From Tubulanus polymorphus (Eukaryota; Nemertea; Palaeonemertea; Tubulaniformes; Tubulanidae), in the NCBI RefSeq assembly GCF_964204645.1, contig NC_134025.1:12095001-12159000 (forward strand): a stretch of 64,000 bases of DNA. Reading direction: 5' to 3'. Below, in pieces: positions 45,539 to 56,461 of the stretch. Each line of letters begins with the position of its first letter. The stretch's first letter is position 1. The notes under the pieces were generated by a model. That model searched no databases. It saw nothing but the letters and a program-made list of their open reading frames with translations, and was not told the origin of the DNA. Position numbers and translations under genes: made by a program.

Positions 45539-46152
45539 ATGAATGAACAGATACTACAGTTCAAAGATATCGATTGAGATGAATTAGAAAAATATTTTAC
45601 AATTAGAAATTTTATTCCTATTAAAGATTTGATTAAAACTGCACGTTTCCGTTTTCAAGTAAAAGATATTACTGAATTAATATTTAAAAATCATTATCTA
45701 ACAATAGAGTTATCGAATGATAAAGATAAAATCTTATTCAATACAATAATTCCAAAATTCACAACATTTGAAGAAATAGATCAACATTTAATGATTACAG
45801 ATGAAATGCAATCACTTTTTAATGATGAAAATTCACATAAAACACTATTTTTACACTTACGTTATTGCCCTTTCAGAGAATGTTATGTAATGTTTTTCAG
45901 AGCAGAAGAAAAAGATATATCCCTGACATTCCAAATGAAGATGTGGGAATTCAAAGTGAATCAGTTAATGATAAATCATATAAAGATGTTGCAGTTCAAT
46001 GTAATTTAGATGATGAATTTAGAAAATTCAATCCTAATGAGAAAGTGTATTGTTATTGCGGAGGTAAATATTTAAAATCACATAAATCAAAGCATTATCA
46101 GACAATTAAACATACCAATTATGAAAAGAATAATAAATATATATTGAAATAA
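45539..46152 (+). pseudogene. Broken ORF with a C-terminal Cys/His finger, AT-rich island
   Basis: An ATG at 45539 opens a frame that stops at 45575-45577, resumes in the same frame to about 46009, and is then continued by an overlapping frame (45865-46152). The product would be about 200 residues, rich in Lys, Asn, Ile and Glu. It ends in CYCGGKYLKSHKSKHYQT, followed by IKH: two Cys and two or three His spaced like a small zinc finger. Base composition is far more AT-rich than the host exons. Similar CxCGG...H...H tails are common in small proteins of large DNA viruses and virus-like elements, but I cannot assign a family. One nonsense change and one frameshift make it a pseudogene. Confidence 0.5.
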
Positions 46153-46274
46153 GATTAAGCTGTATGAGTAATTGGAAAATTTCAAATATCATTACTCAAA
46201 ATAATAATTCAACTCTAAATATTCAAAATAAGATATTTCAAATTACTTTTAATTTAATTTTTAATTTTTCTTAA

Positions 46275-46487
46275 ATGGATGGTTTCAGCATTCCTATTGG
46301 AAAAAGTGATTTGAAACATTATTTAGTTGCTGGAGGTTTAATATTGGCTGCACTTTACTTTTACTATGAAAATATCAGTGAGGATCTAATGAATAAAAAT
46401 ATAAAATTGAGTAAAAAGTTAAAGAAGTTAAATGGAAATAAGAAAAATCATAAAAAATTTAACGATTTAAAAGAATTAGAGGATTAA
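46275..46487 (+). CDS. Small membrane protein ORF, 70 residues, unknown
   Basis: Intact ATG-to-stop frame. A single hydrophobic helix (YLVAGGLILAALYFYY) at about residues 16-31 is followed by a strongly basic, Lys/Asn-rich tail that could form a short coiled coil. It lies 122 bp after the broken finger ORF and 47 bp before the next small ORF, all on the plus strand and equally AT-rich, which suggests a compact gene cluster. Chance cannot be excluded in such AT-rich DNA. Confidence 0.42.
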   Translation: MDGFSIPIGKSDLKHYLVAGGLILAALYFYYENISEDLMNKNIKLSKKLKKLNGNKKNHKKFNDLKELED

Positions 46488-46534
46488 AACAACATCTTTT
46501 AATCTAATTTATTTCATCTATTTTAACTATAAAA

Positions 46535-46777
46535 ATGAGTGAGAGTAAGGTATTAGAAATATTACACCTTATTTATAAAAATCAACAGAATATTAAATCA
46601 ATTATTATGCTTACAGGATTAGTTTCATTTTCATTTTATAGTATAAAACAGTTGTTAGAATTCTATGATAACTGTAAAATTAGGTATACAGAATTAAAAG
46701 AAAACATGAATTATTTATCATATAGAATTGATTATATTAAGTCTTGTGAAATAAGTCTTGTGAAGTCTTTTTTGTAA
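46535..46777 (+). CDS. Small membrane protein ORF, 80 residues, unknown
   Basis: Intact frame starting MSESKVLEILHLIYK. A hydrophobic segment (SIIMLTGLVSFSFYSI) at about residues 22-37 is followed by a charged helix with Tyr and Leu in a coiled-coil-like pattern. Third of three co-directional small ORFs in the AT-rich island. No recognised family. It has the same compositional bias as its two neighbours and no visible introns. Confidence 0.42.
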   Translation: MSESKVLEILHLIYKNQQNIKSIIMLTGLVSFSFYSIKQLLEFYDNCKIRYTELKENMNYLSYRIDYIKSCEISLVKSFL

Positions 46778-46973
46778 TAAAAGATATAAAAATGAAAAGA
46801 GTTTGAGAAATCATAGATATATTCACGAATTAAATGATAGGTTACATAATTCAAATAAAAATCTTTAAATCTTTAATATATATATATATAAAATATGATA
46901 ATATACAGACGAGAAGATATTTCCATGTAGAAATTACCGACGACACTATATAAATTCGTTTTATTCACCATAC

Positions 46974-47080
46974 TGATGTCACTGGTGGCATAGTATTTAT
47001 ACTAAACCTCTTAACGGTAGCATAAAAAAGTATAAATATATAAGTACTAAAATAGTATTGATAATCCCCCAGTGACATCA
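46974..47080. repeat. Short inverted repeat TGATGTCACTGG (107 bp)
   Basis: TGATGTCACTGG at 46974-46985 is inverted at 47069-47080. The AT-rich interior is itself partly palindromic (GTATAAATATATAAGTAC). It looks like a small MITE on the right side of the AT-rich island. Confidence 0.5.
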
Positions 47081-49020
47081 TGACAACCATTGGAAATGCA
47101 CAATGCAGGGTATAAATGCACGCATACTGGGTACGTGATTCGCTTTTCTCATAAAAAAAAATACGTGAAAATTGTATGTATCCAAATTTCGAGAAATCTT
47201 GACCCAAATTGTTTTTCACTGACTTTTTGAAGGGGACTTTGAAAGTTGTAGGGAGTTCGTTCGCTACCGTCGATCGCTGATTCAAAGCTTATACCGTCAT
47301 CATCTTTACCTTTTTACTTAGATGAACCAGAAACGTGTGAATCAAAAGAGCATATGAAAAGATATATTTGATTTACTAACATATTTATTACAATATTTGC
47401 ATAATATTTTATTTTTATCAACAATTTGACTTTATTTTTTCCTCCATTTATATAGAAAAAAATTACCCAATACATTCTACCCAACATTTTTACCCCAAAA
47501 CCTACCTAGCCTCATACTTCATACTTCTGGTATGAAACCCCCAACTTTCATATACTCCAGAGGCTTCGAAATGCAACCATAAAAAAATTTTCCCGAGAAG
47601 AAAACAGGCGCCGGGTATGAGCCGGGTCAATGTCGCTTCCGTCGGCCCTGTATAGGCTTCAAGTTCCTTTATATACAATATAATTATATACATGTATAAT
47701 TCTATTTTTCAATTTTGAATTATAATAATCGTACAAAGTATACAAATAAAAAAAAAATTCAAGATGGAGGAAAACATGAAGAAACCTGTTAAGGTTTATA
47801 TGATGTTCATGCCCCCCTCGTACACCCAATCACACTCTCTTTCACACCACATTCACACAGAAAATATTTAAGTGCCAGATGGCAGAGACTGGCAAAGTTA
47901 TCGAAACATTAATTAAGGAGATACTGTTTGAGAGCACATTTAAAAACTGGAGGGGGATACTGATCCAATGATTTTCAGTGAGTGAGGCAAGTTATTCCAA
48001 GGTAAAGGGGCTGATACTTTTACTGAAAATTTCTTTCGATTGGTTCTAAATTGTTCTACTTTGAATGCATGGCGGTTTCGAGTATGATGATGGTGAAAGT
48101 CAGAATTTAATGAAAATTAATCTGAAAACGAGTTTGGCAGTAGTGAATTTTTAAATTTAAATATGAAAGAGCACAACTGAAATTTCGTGATTGCTCGAAA
48201 AGTAAGGATACCTAAGTTTTTGAAGATGGGGGCTGTATGATCTAAGAAGGCAGCCTTTAATATTACCCTGATCGCACGCTTTTGAAGTAGAATTATCGGC
48301 CTGATTCTCGATTCGTAGTTATCCGTAGACCAATTTCATGCTCGAATTGAACATATATGTTTATGTTTTATACCGATAATTCTCTAAAATTCAATCAACA
48401 AGTTCAATAGCCAATTTGTCGCTATAAAAACTCTGCAAAGAAACGTTATTTAGTATGGTGGTTCAAAAAAGATGGCACCATTTTTTCTGACGTACAGCTT
48501 TGCAGTATATCCTGGTCTATAGTCTAAACTCTGATTGCTGCTAGAATTCACCGAGGTAAAATATTTCTCGATGTTTTAGTTAGCAGTAGGAATCATGAAA
48601 CCAAGTTCAGTAAAATACCACTTTACAGCAAGAATTATTGTTTGGTTACAGTTATTACTTACACGATACTTCTGTTTTGTATTTCGTATTCGCTATCTAT
48701 TATTAGCGGTAACATAGCGATTTTACTTCAGTAGTTAGTGTTTATCTCAGTGATTTTTGCACACTGATAGCTATCTACTTGAACTGAAGCAACAGCTATT
48801 CAGTAATGTGGCTCCCAATAAACCCCGAAAACAGATATCAGGTAATCCAGGGACGCCGCCACCAATTTTGGCCCACCGTAAACGTTTTTTGAATAGTTTT
48901 AATCGTGCATTTATATCATCTACAGTTCCTTGCTTGATAAACTTCATCTACATATCATTTTGGAAATTAAATGCAAATCTTTGCTGGTGATTCTCCGGTT
49001 TTTCGAATGCAACAATTAAA
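47081..49020. other. No gene recognised
   Basis: AT-rich intergenic stretch with scattered short ORFs that have neither domains nor splice partners. Low-complexity A/T runs occur around 47380-47480 and 47690-47760. Nothing supportable was found. Confidence 0.5.
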
Positions 49021-49366
49021 TGGGAAACCCACAACACCAGCCATCCCACCAGATGGCGTGACGAGCAACATGTCTTCCGATGTCAAAATTAGTTCATTTT
49101 CAGTGAACTTTGAACTGGATTTCTCGATTCCTGAATCCATATATTATCAGCACCCATCAAATATACAATAGATTCATTTTTTTACTCAGATATCGGTATA
49201 GTTCTCATAAATTATCGATTCATTTAAGGGAAAAGTTCATTCAGTTTTAGTTGATATGTTAGAAGAATCAAACACAGAAGACCGACTATCTACTAGCGAC
49301 ACCTAGCGGATCCTCGACTGCCATACGTGGAACCCTCGATTGTCACACGAGCGGTGCGGGTACCCC
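49021..49366. mobile_element. GGGTACCC-ended MITE, copy A
   Basis: Diverged relative of the element at 49648-49981. Shared blocks include CAAAATTAGTTCATTTTCA, GAACTGGATTT and GCGGATCCTCG, and the right end is TGCGGGTACCCC. The left end is less well kept (TGGGAAACCCACA). Confidence 0.6.
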
Positions 49367-49647
49367 CATCGAGAGCAGGGACGATGTGAAACCAAGGACT
49401 GCGGTATTTTTACCGCATGTCAAGAAATTCAATTCATCTTGAAATATTTTAGAATCCATAAAACCTATATTCCCAATTTCCCAGAGGCTAAAGACCATTT
49501 CGGTTTGCGTTCGAATTTTTTGAATATCTTTCCCGACAACCGCTTGCGATTACGTGCCAGAGGTTCATGGCCAACGAATCAAAACATTTGAACTACTAGC
49601 CTAATAAAAACTCGTGGTCTCCACGGTTTTTTCGCCAGTGTTGTGAT

Positions 49648-49981
49648 GGGGTACCCGCAAAACCAGCTATCCCGTTAGATGGCGCGACGAGCAGTAGGTT
49701 GCTCGTTTTCAAAATTAGTTCATTTTCAATGAACCTTGAACTGGATTTTTAGACCCCTGAATCCATAGGACTTACCAAATATGATATTCTTTCATTCTTC
49801 TTATCAGATATCGATATAGTTTTCATAGATAATTGATTCATTTAAGAGAAAAATTCATTCAGATTTAATTGAAATGTAGAAGGAAATCGAACGCGGATGA
49901 CCATCCCACTAGCGAACCTGGCGGATCCTCGCCTGCCATGAGTGGAATCATCGATCGCCACAATAGCACTGCGGGTACCCC
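49648..49981. mobile_element. GGGTACCC-ended MITE, copy B
   Basis: A 12-bp TIR, GGGGTACCCGCA at the left and TGCGGGTACCCC at the right, bounds 334 bp without coding capacity. It lies in the same orientation as copy A, 281 bp after it. Confidence 0.65.
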
Positions 49982-50589
49982 CATTGTGCAGTAGCGACAA
50001 CCAAAATAACTATCATCTCATTGTATCTTTGTTGATTTATTTATAGATTTTAGAACACAATTAGATTAAAGTTTCCTGCTTGCAAAAGCCTTTTTGATTA
50101 TAATTGACTGGCAGATGCCATCATCAATGAATCAGGATATTGCAAACGACCTAGAAAATTTCACTAAGTAAGCATCTCTGTTGTGGTACGAACTGGTTTA
50201 CCCACATATATAATGGGCCAGTTGAGTCTTTGAGGTGTCGAATGCAAGAAGAAAAGCAGCGCGCCAGAACCTTGGAGTTATCAAATGAATGTTTTACTCG
50301 CGGTTTTTCAGGTGCCGTGCGAGAATCGACTTGATTCATGGATAGTTATTCGCCTAGGTACCAACCAGATGTAAACAGAACAATTATTATTTTATCTGGG
50401 ATAGTGTCTGGTGTAGGCCTCTGGTATCGCGCAGGACTAAACTACCGCAAAAAAAGTTCTTCTCGCGCAATTTCTTTATGATCTCTACTACAGTTCTCGA
50501 TATCAGTATTTTCTATTAGAATTTCAGTGTTTAGCGAAAGAACCGGCGGTGTATACAAGGAGCTCGGGTTCTGTTCATAGTTTCACCTC
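49982..50589. promoter_or_regulatory. 5' flank of the SLC22-type gene, no defined motif
   Basis: About 600 bp between the MITE and the start codon. I see no clear TATA box or other element. The 5' UTR probably lies in the last 100 bp or so. Confidence 0.3.
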
Positions 50590-53500
50590 ATGATGGCGGC
50601 CAATTTCGATCAGATCTTGGTTGAAATTCGAGAGTTTGGCTTGTATCAGAAGATATTCTACGTATTAGTCGGACTAGTCGGCATTCCTGTTGGATTACAA
50701 ACTTTGGCCGTAGTATTTCTAACCGCCGAACTTGACCACTGGTGCCATATACCCGAGTTCACCAACTTGAGCTCGTCAGTCGGATTGAAGGAACGTCTCA
50801 AACAAAGCATACCAAAAGAAACTCTGCAAGGTGTTAAGCGATACAGCCAATGCAAACAGTTTGTCCGGAATTATAGCGCCGCAACCGATTTCAGTAACCC
50901 GGTTGACGAAAACCACACGTTGGTGGCTGGGTGTAGTAACGGCTGGGAACACGACACGAGCGTTATATCATCTACTATTGGATCAGAGGTAGGTCACTGG
51001 AACTAATAATGTGATGGGTTTATGATGCGTTGAACGGCTGAATATGGCACGGGTAATTTTCTCTTCATACGACATTTTTGTTCTAATTTCTTTGTGGATT
51101 TAAGTGGAATCTCGTCTGCTCGAGACAATGGCTACTTCCGATGTCGCAGACGATTTATATGATTGGTTACATGTTAGGCGCCGTTGTATTTGGAAGCATA
51201 TCAGACAGGTGATATATTCGATGAATCTCTACTTATTCCATCTTTAAGAAAGAGGGAACTAGCCACCATACGCATACTGTAGGTATTCTTTTCAAAGAGA
51301 ATTAATTCTCAAAACGTTTGGTTACAGATACGGTCGACACAAAACAATAGTAGGATGTTTAATGGCAATGACTTTGACAGGAACAGTTTCAAGCTTTGCT
51401 CCCGAGTATTGGAGCTTTGTTGCATTGAGAATGCTAACTGGTGCCAATGTCGCTGGAGCAATCATAACGGCCTTCGTGATGGGTTAGTTCCTATAAAAAA
51501 GCTTTTATAGCTGGACATACCTAAAAATGCCAGTAAAACACAACATCAACAGTTCTATTTAGAATACAAATTCTTTTTTTTACAATTTAAGATATATTCT
51601 AAAATACGTTTTATATTCTTATGTAGCAATGGAGATGATCGGCCCTAGTGCCCGCACAACCACTGGGATATTATATCAAGGTTGGTTTGCACTGGGCTTT
51701 ATGCTGTTGCCTGGAATCGCTTATTTCATCAGGGATTATGACTATCTACTACTGGTTTCATCATCACCAAATATCATTTTTCTTTCATACTACTGGTGCG
51801 CAGAACTTCTCTGAAAACTGAATCTAAAATCAATCTAAATCAAATCTCATTTTACTAATTCGTTATGGTTTTTAGGATACTACCGGAATCTCCGCGATGG
51901 TTGCTATCGAATGGTCGAGAAGCGGAGGCGGAGAATATCATCCTGAAAGTGGCGAAAATGAACGGAGTTGAATATACGCCGTATCTAACAGTGGCAGGCG
52001 AGCTGGACTGTGTGAAGTCACACCATATAAATAACCACGATGACGTCACAAATGACGAGGTAAAATGAATAGTTTTATGTAACGTTTAAAACAATGCGCG
52101 ATTTCGGGAAAATTTCTAAATGAATAGCGCTTTATTACACAATTTGGTTTTTTTTTAAATAGAAAGTATATGCAGCCATTTGCCACTGAAAAATTAGCTC
52201 TCTGTTAATAGGGATCCTGCAAGTTGAACGATACAAATGCTGAATTGATACGACATCTTAGGAAATAAATTGTTTCAACGATGATTGAAGATTTGAAAAT
52301 TTGACAAATTTGAAATGACAATCATTGTCCTTTGTTGTCCAGTTGTGTTCGAAACTCGACGGAAATGAAACAGTTGCAGCACCACCTATAAGCGCAAAAT
52401 ACACCGTATTGGACCTGGTTCGGACCCCAAACATGCGCAAGAAAACGCTCAATATCTGCTTTAATTGGTGAGTTTTCACAATACCGTCACAAAATATGCT
52501 TCCCTGTGTCATTGATAGATATCGTGGCCCTCCTGATTGCAGTGTTCATTTGATGGGTTACTACAGCTTGCGTATCCACCTTCTATCTATTTGTGTGTTT
52601 GCTCTTTACAAATCCACCACCACTCTACCGGGAAAGGAAACAGCGAGAGCTTGGGTCAGAAATCGGAAATTGAGGGACACAGAAGATCGAATTATTTCAA
52701 AAACGGGTTTTTTTACTCTGAAATTTCGGTTCCGGTTTGGGTGAATAACCTTCCAGTCTGAACCGGCAAGTGACTCTAAAGGAATATGCTCTAAACCATC
52801 AATCAACGGCTTTAGTCAGAAGTGGCTGAAGGTTAAGAACTTTACAGTGCCATTAGAAAAAATTTTCGTCGCTTTTCCTCGTGGGATATACGGAGCCGAT
52901 TTTAACCAATTCCTCCTGTCTGATCTGGCTTAGTAATAACTGCGTTACAGATTTTGGGTATAAATAACACAAATCATGTTTTATTTTAAACCCTATCTAC
53001 CTATATCCGATAGAAAAAAGATTACTAACTAATGGATACGTCGCTATGTTTATGCCCATGTAAACTCTCGTCAAAAGAAATTAATGAACAACAGCCGCCA
53101 GGGATAAAAAAGGTTTAAGAAAAACATAGCCCATCTACGCTAGTTCTGAAACTTTGCCAGCTATGAATCATTTGACGATGTCAGAGAAGCTTGGTATTTC
53201 AGGGTCAAGGTCAATATTTAGATGATTGATGCCTGTAATAAAGAAGTTTCCAGTTTCTAGGGGCCATTTTGTGGTTAATTTCAGTCTGTCGGTCACAATA
53301 AACAATCTACGTATGTCACATAATGCAGTTTACAGACATCTTAAGAAATTCAACCTTGTGTTTGGTATAGCTTACATATCCTACTGTACACTAGCAACAC
53401 CTCACTTGCCACACAATGGCGCCTAGAAACTGGAAACTTCTTTAGTCATCAAGTTTGTGGGATAGGGCGACTATGTCTGAAACAGTCAGTTGTTTTATAT

Positions 53501-56388
53501 TTCTATAGTTTTTATAGAACTTTGATTACCTTAGTAATAGTGATAGTAATTCTATAGCGCCCTTTTCACTGCGATACAATGTTCAACGGCGCTTTCCGTT
53601 AAATTTGTATTATTCATTAAGATGATTCGAAATCTATATTTGATCTTATTTATCTAAATTATCATGCTAACACTTTACTCACACTTTTAATATATGGAAT
53701 TATTAGAGTAATTGTATAAGTCTTGTTTCAGATCGAAGGTTGAAGTTGAGTGAGTAAAAAACAAAAAATAAATTCGAGCGTGCGAGAATTTATTTTTATT
53801 TCTTATGAGTCTTTCCCGGGGACACGACCTTACAAACGCATCAAGCATTTTTTATCTTATCATGTTTGCTGGTGATGCAAGGTCAGACACGCTTTCATTA
53901 AATTTGAAAAAGAATTCATTTTATGTTTTTCAGTCGTGCGTAACATAAGCATTCAATTTCTATTAAGATCAACAATATTATAGCACAAGTTTCGACAACA
54001 AAATTTTTAGGCGTTCAAGTTGACGACCAACTTACTTGGAAGTCACATGTTAACAACATCTGCACTATTAAACTATCACTGCTCATTGGCATAATGGTAG
54101 ACTTTATGGAATTTTGTCCAAAAAAATCTTTACTGCAGTTGTATTATTCGTTTATTTATTGTCATCTCGCCTATTGCAATATTGTATGGGGTAACACTTA
54201 TCCTTCTAACTTAAGAAAACTTAAGAGAACTCCTCCAAAAGAAAGCAGTCCGCATTATCTTTAAAATTTTAGAGCCCATACCTCACCACTATTTAAGACT
54301 GCAAAAATTTTCAAATTTGACAATGCATGTATCTATCTCTTTGTCAATAACCAGTTACCAGTCATCTTCAACAATTTCTTTATGCCAATTGACGTTCGAG
54401 TGAAATACTCCAAGATCGAAGTTTATATGATGCGTTAGTGTGTTTGCGTGCGTGCGCGTATGTGTTTGTTTTGTGTGCGTATTTCATTTCCTCTTGACTT
54501 CCTTTAGGGTGGCTGATATTACAAGCTCTGCGTTTCTATGTTTGCTCGCTGTTATTTTGCATCAGTTTATATATGTATGTGCAAAACATATCAATTATCT
54601 ATTGTCATTTTATAAATCTGGTATTGACGTAAATTATTGAAGAAATAAATAAATAAATAAACATCCGAGCAGCTACTAAGCGCTCAAGTGTCATCTATGT
54701 CAGCACGTAAGCATTGAGGATTGGCGTCTTTCCCGGGAACACCTATACGGTAATGTACGGGGTTCGAACCCACGACCTGGCTTCCCAGAGTCGAACGCCA
54801 TGAATGTCTTTGCCAAGGTCCACCGGTTTTGATTTTCTTGTATTACGTACATTGTTTTTTTTTACTTTTCAGGTTTGTTAACAGTTTAGTTTATTACGGA
54901 TTATCGATGCTTGGTTCACAACTTGCCGGCAATTTATACCTAAACACCTTTATATTTGGGGCAATTGAGATACCGGCATATCTGCTCATCATCTTAATCA
55001 TTAACAAAGTTGGGATGCGATGGCCGTTAGCCGGGTGTCTCATTCTAGGCGGTGTCGTCTGCTTAGCTGTAACTGCTCTTCCACACGGTAGGTGGTAAAA
55101 TGGTTTATTTGAAAAATCATTCCAGATTATGCGATTTTAATGTTACTTAGCCCTGGTAGTTCACATACCAAAATAAAAGTCGTGCCTTAATCTTCCGAAA
55201 TTGCTACAAATTGTCGAAATGGGAATGGTTTGCTGTAGAAATGTTCTGTAGAACGGACGCCGAGTTGCTTTTCCACTAGAAACCAATTGAAATGTTTCCA
55301 GTTATTCATTTTGTTATTTCTTTTAGATTATAAATCAGTAAAAACAGCACTGGCTATGATAGGAAAATTCGCAATTTCAGCTTCGTTCGGCATTATCTAC
55401 GTGTTCTCAGCCGAGCTGTTTCCGACGGTTGTCCGTAACGTAGGGGTCGGTTCCGGTTCCATGTGCGCACGTATCGGAGGCGTCGTCGCTCCATTCATTA
55501 CTGACTTGGTATGATTACGAGAATGCTCAAATATTAAAATGAATTATTCTACGCTTTTATTCTACTCTTTAATTATTAGTAACATTTAGTTCTATTGTTA
55601 ACAGAATAAGATATGGAGCCCACTGCCGTTTATAGTTTTTGGCGCCATGTCGTTAACAGCTGGGATTCTAACACTTCTGCTGCCTGAAACGCATCATCAT
55701 AGACTTCCTGAATCGATCGCAGATGGAGAAAACTTTGGTTAGTACTCCGACAAGGAGCAAGAGTAAGCAAGCATCTAATTCTCTCATTCACTGTAGGTCG
55801 TACCAATCTATGGGGTATCTAACCATTCGTTCTCTGACAATTTGTGCATGTTTTTAACAAAACCGTCGATATAAAAGTTCACGAGTAGTCTGTAGGGAAC
55901 GTTGAATTTTGATTTGAAGGGCCCCTCTATGTAACTCTGAAAATATTTACGTGGGAAGTCTTTAATTTTCATATCATTGTCATTGTCATTGTCACTGTCA
56001 TTGTCACTTTTTACTGTCACTGGCACTGGAACTGGCACTGGCACTGCCACTGCCACTGCCACTATCACTATCATTTTTATTATCATTAAATTTCCATACA
56101 TGTTTAGGCCTTCTGCTCCCCAAATACTGTCGTTTGATCAGTGGTACAGCGTTGTTCTTGGGGCACATCTATAGCCATAAATTCGGCCCAAACAGAATCA
56201 AGGTCAATCGTCTCCCCGTCGTCTCTAAACGCCCATTCCTTTTCCAATCCAAAATGGCGTACGCATTATTTCACAGTATTGATTTTCTTTCTTTTATAGG
56301 AAAAAAAACATCCACTGACAGCAACCAAAACGATCCTCAACAGAACGAATTCACTGACAGCAGGTGCAATTGGCCCCCAACAGCCTGA
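50590..56388 (+). CDS. SLC22-family organic ion transporter (MFS), 10 exons
   Basis: Plasma-membrane carrier of organic cations, carnitine or anions; the substrate cannot be told from sequence. Exons: 50590-50988, 51105-51208, 51328-51482, 51627-51795, 51876-52059, 52343-52467, 54873-55087, 55327-55508, 55605-55737, 56300-56388. All sites are GT-AG and phases join cleanly to 584 residues, normal for the family. Exon 1 holds TM1 and the large extracellular loop with N-glycosylation sites (NLSS, NYSA, NHTL) and cysteines. Then come [19 protein letters not shown], the MFS motif [26 protein letters not shown], the hallmark [30 protein letters not shown], and [20 protein letters not shown]. The C-terminal tail is short and polar. 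Intron 6 (2.4 kb) is full of repeats. Confidence 0.95.
53240..53443. mobile_element. MITE of 204 bp with 35-bp TIRs, in SLC22 intron 6
   Basis: AAAGAAGTTTCCAGTTTCTA and onward (53240-53274) is inverted at 53409-53443 with only two or three mismatches (GGGGCCATTTTGTGG against CCACACAATGGCGCC). The interior is non-coding. Confidence 0.7.
53764..53797. repeat. Palindrome AATTCGAGCGTGCGAGAATT with A/T arms
   Basis: Same core as the loop of the hairpin at 45096-45217 (there AATTCTCGCACACTCGAATT). Upstream GAAGGTTGAAG also resembles that hairpin's arm. It is a diverged copy of the same foldback family, in SLC22 intron 6. Confidence 0.55.
53988..54663 (+). mobile_element. Degenerate 3' end of a non-LTR retrotransposon (LINE)
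   Basis: Around 54000-54290 broken frames read [16 protein letters not shown], then [20 protein letters not shown], then a KKAVRII motif. These are typical of the thumb region after the RT catalytic core in CR1/Jockey/L2-type LINEs. Frameshifts and stops make it dead. It ends in a short (AAATA)-type repeat (AATAAATAAATAAATAAA) at about 54643-54661, a usual LINE 3' tail. It sits in SLC22 intron 6. Confidence 0.7.
54700..54830 (-). mobile_element. tRNA-like SINE fragment
   Basis: On the minus strand the B box GGTTCGAACCC is followed by CGTACATTACC and GTGTTCCCGGGAAAGAC. The latter motif recurs (diverged) near 53812-53832. The acceptor arms do not pair, so it is not a tRNA gene. Confidence 0.45.
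55965..56085 (+). repeat. Hexanucleotide minisatellite (CACTGN/CATTGT variants)
   Basis: About 18 tandem 6-bp units: TCATTG/TCACTG variants first, then CACTGG/CACTGC variants, in the last SLC22 intron. The gradual drift of units suggests slippage with point mutation. Confidence 0.8.
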
Positions 56389-56413
56389 ACGGTGCTGACT
56401 GATAATCAAGCAG

Positions 56414-56419
56414 AATAAA
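56414..56419 (+). terminator. Polyadenylation signal of the SLC22-type gene
   Basis: AATAAA 26 bases after the TGA at 56386-56388. It leaves only a very short 3' UTR and lies within 50 bp of the stop codon of the convergent gene. Confidence 0.6.
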
Positions 56420-56461
56420 GAAAGTTCATGATTACGTTTCTATTCACTGTATTTCATCAAT

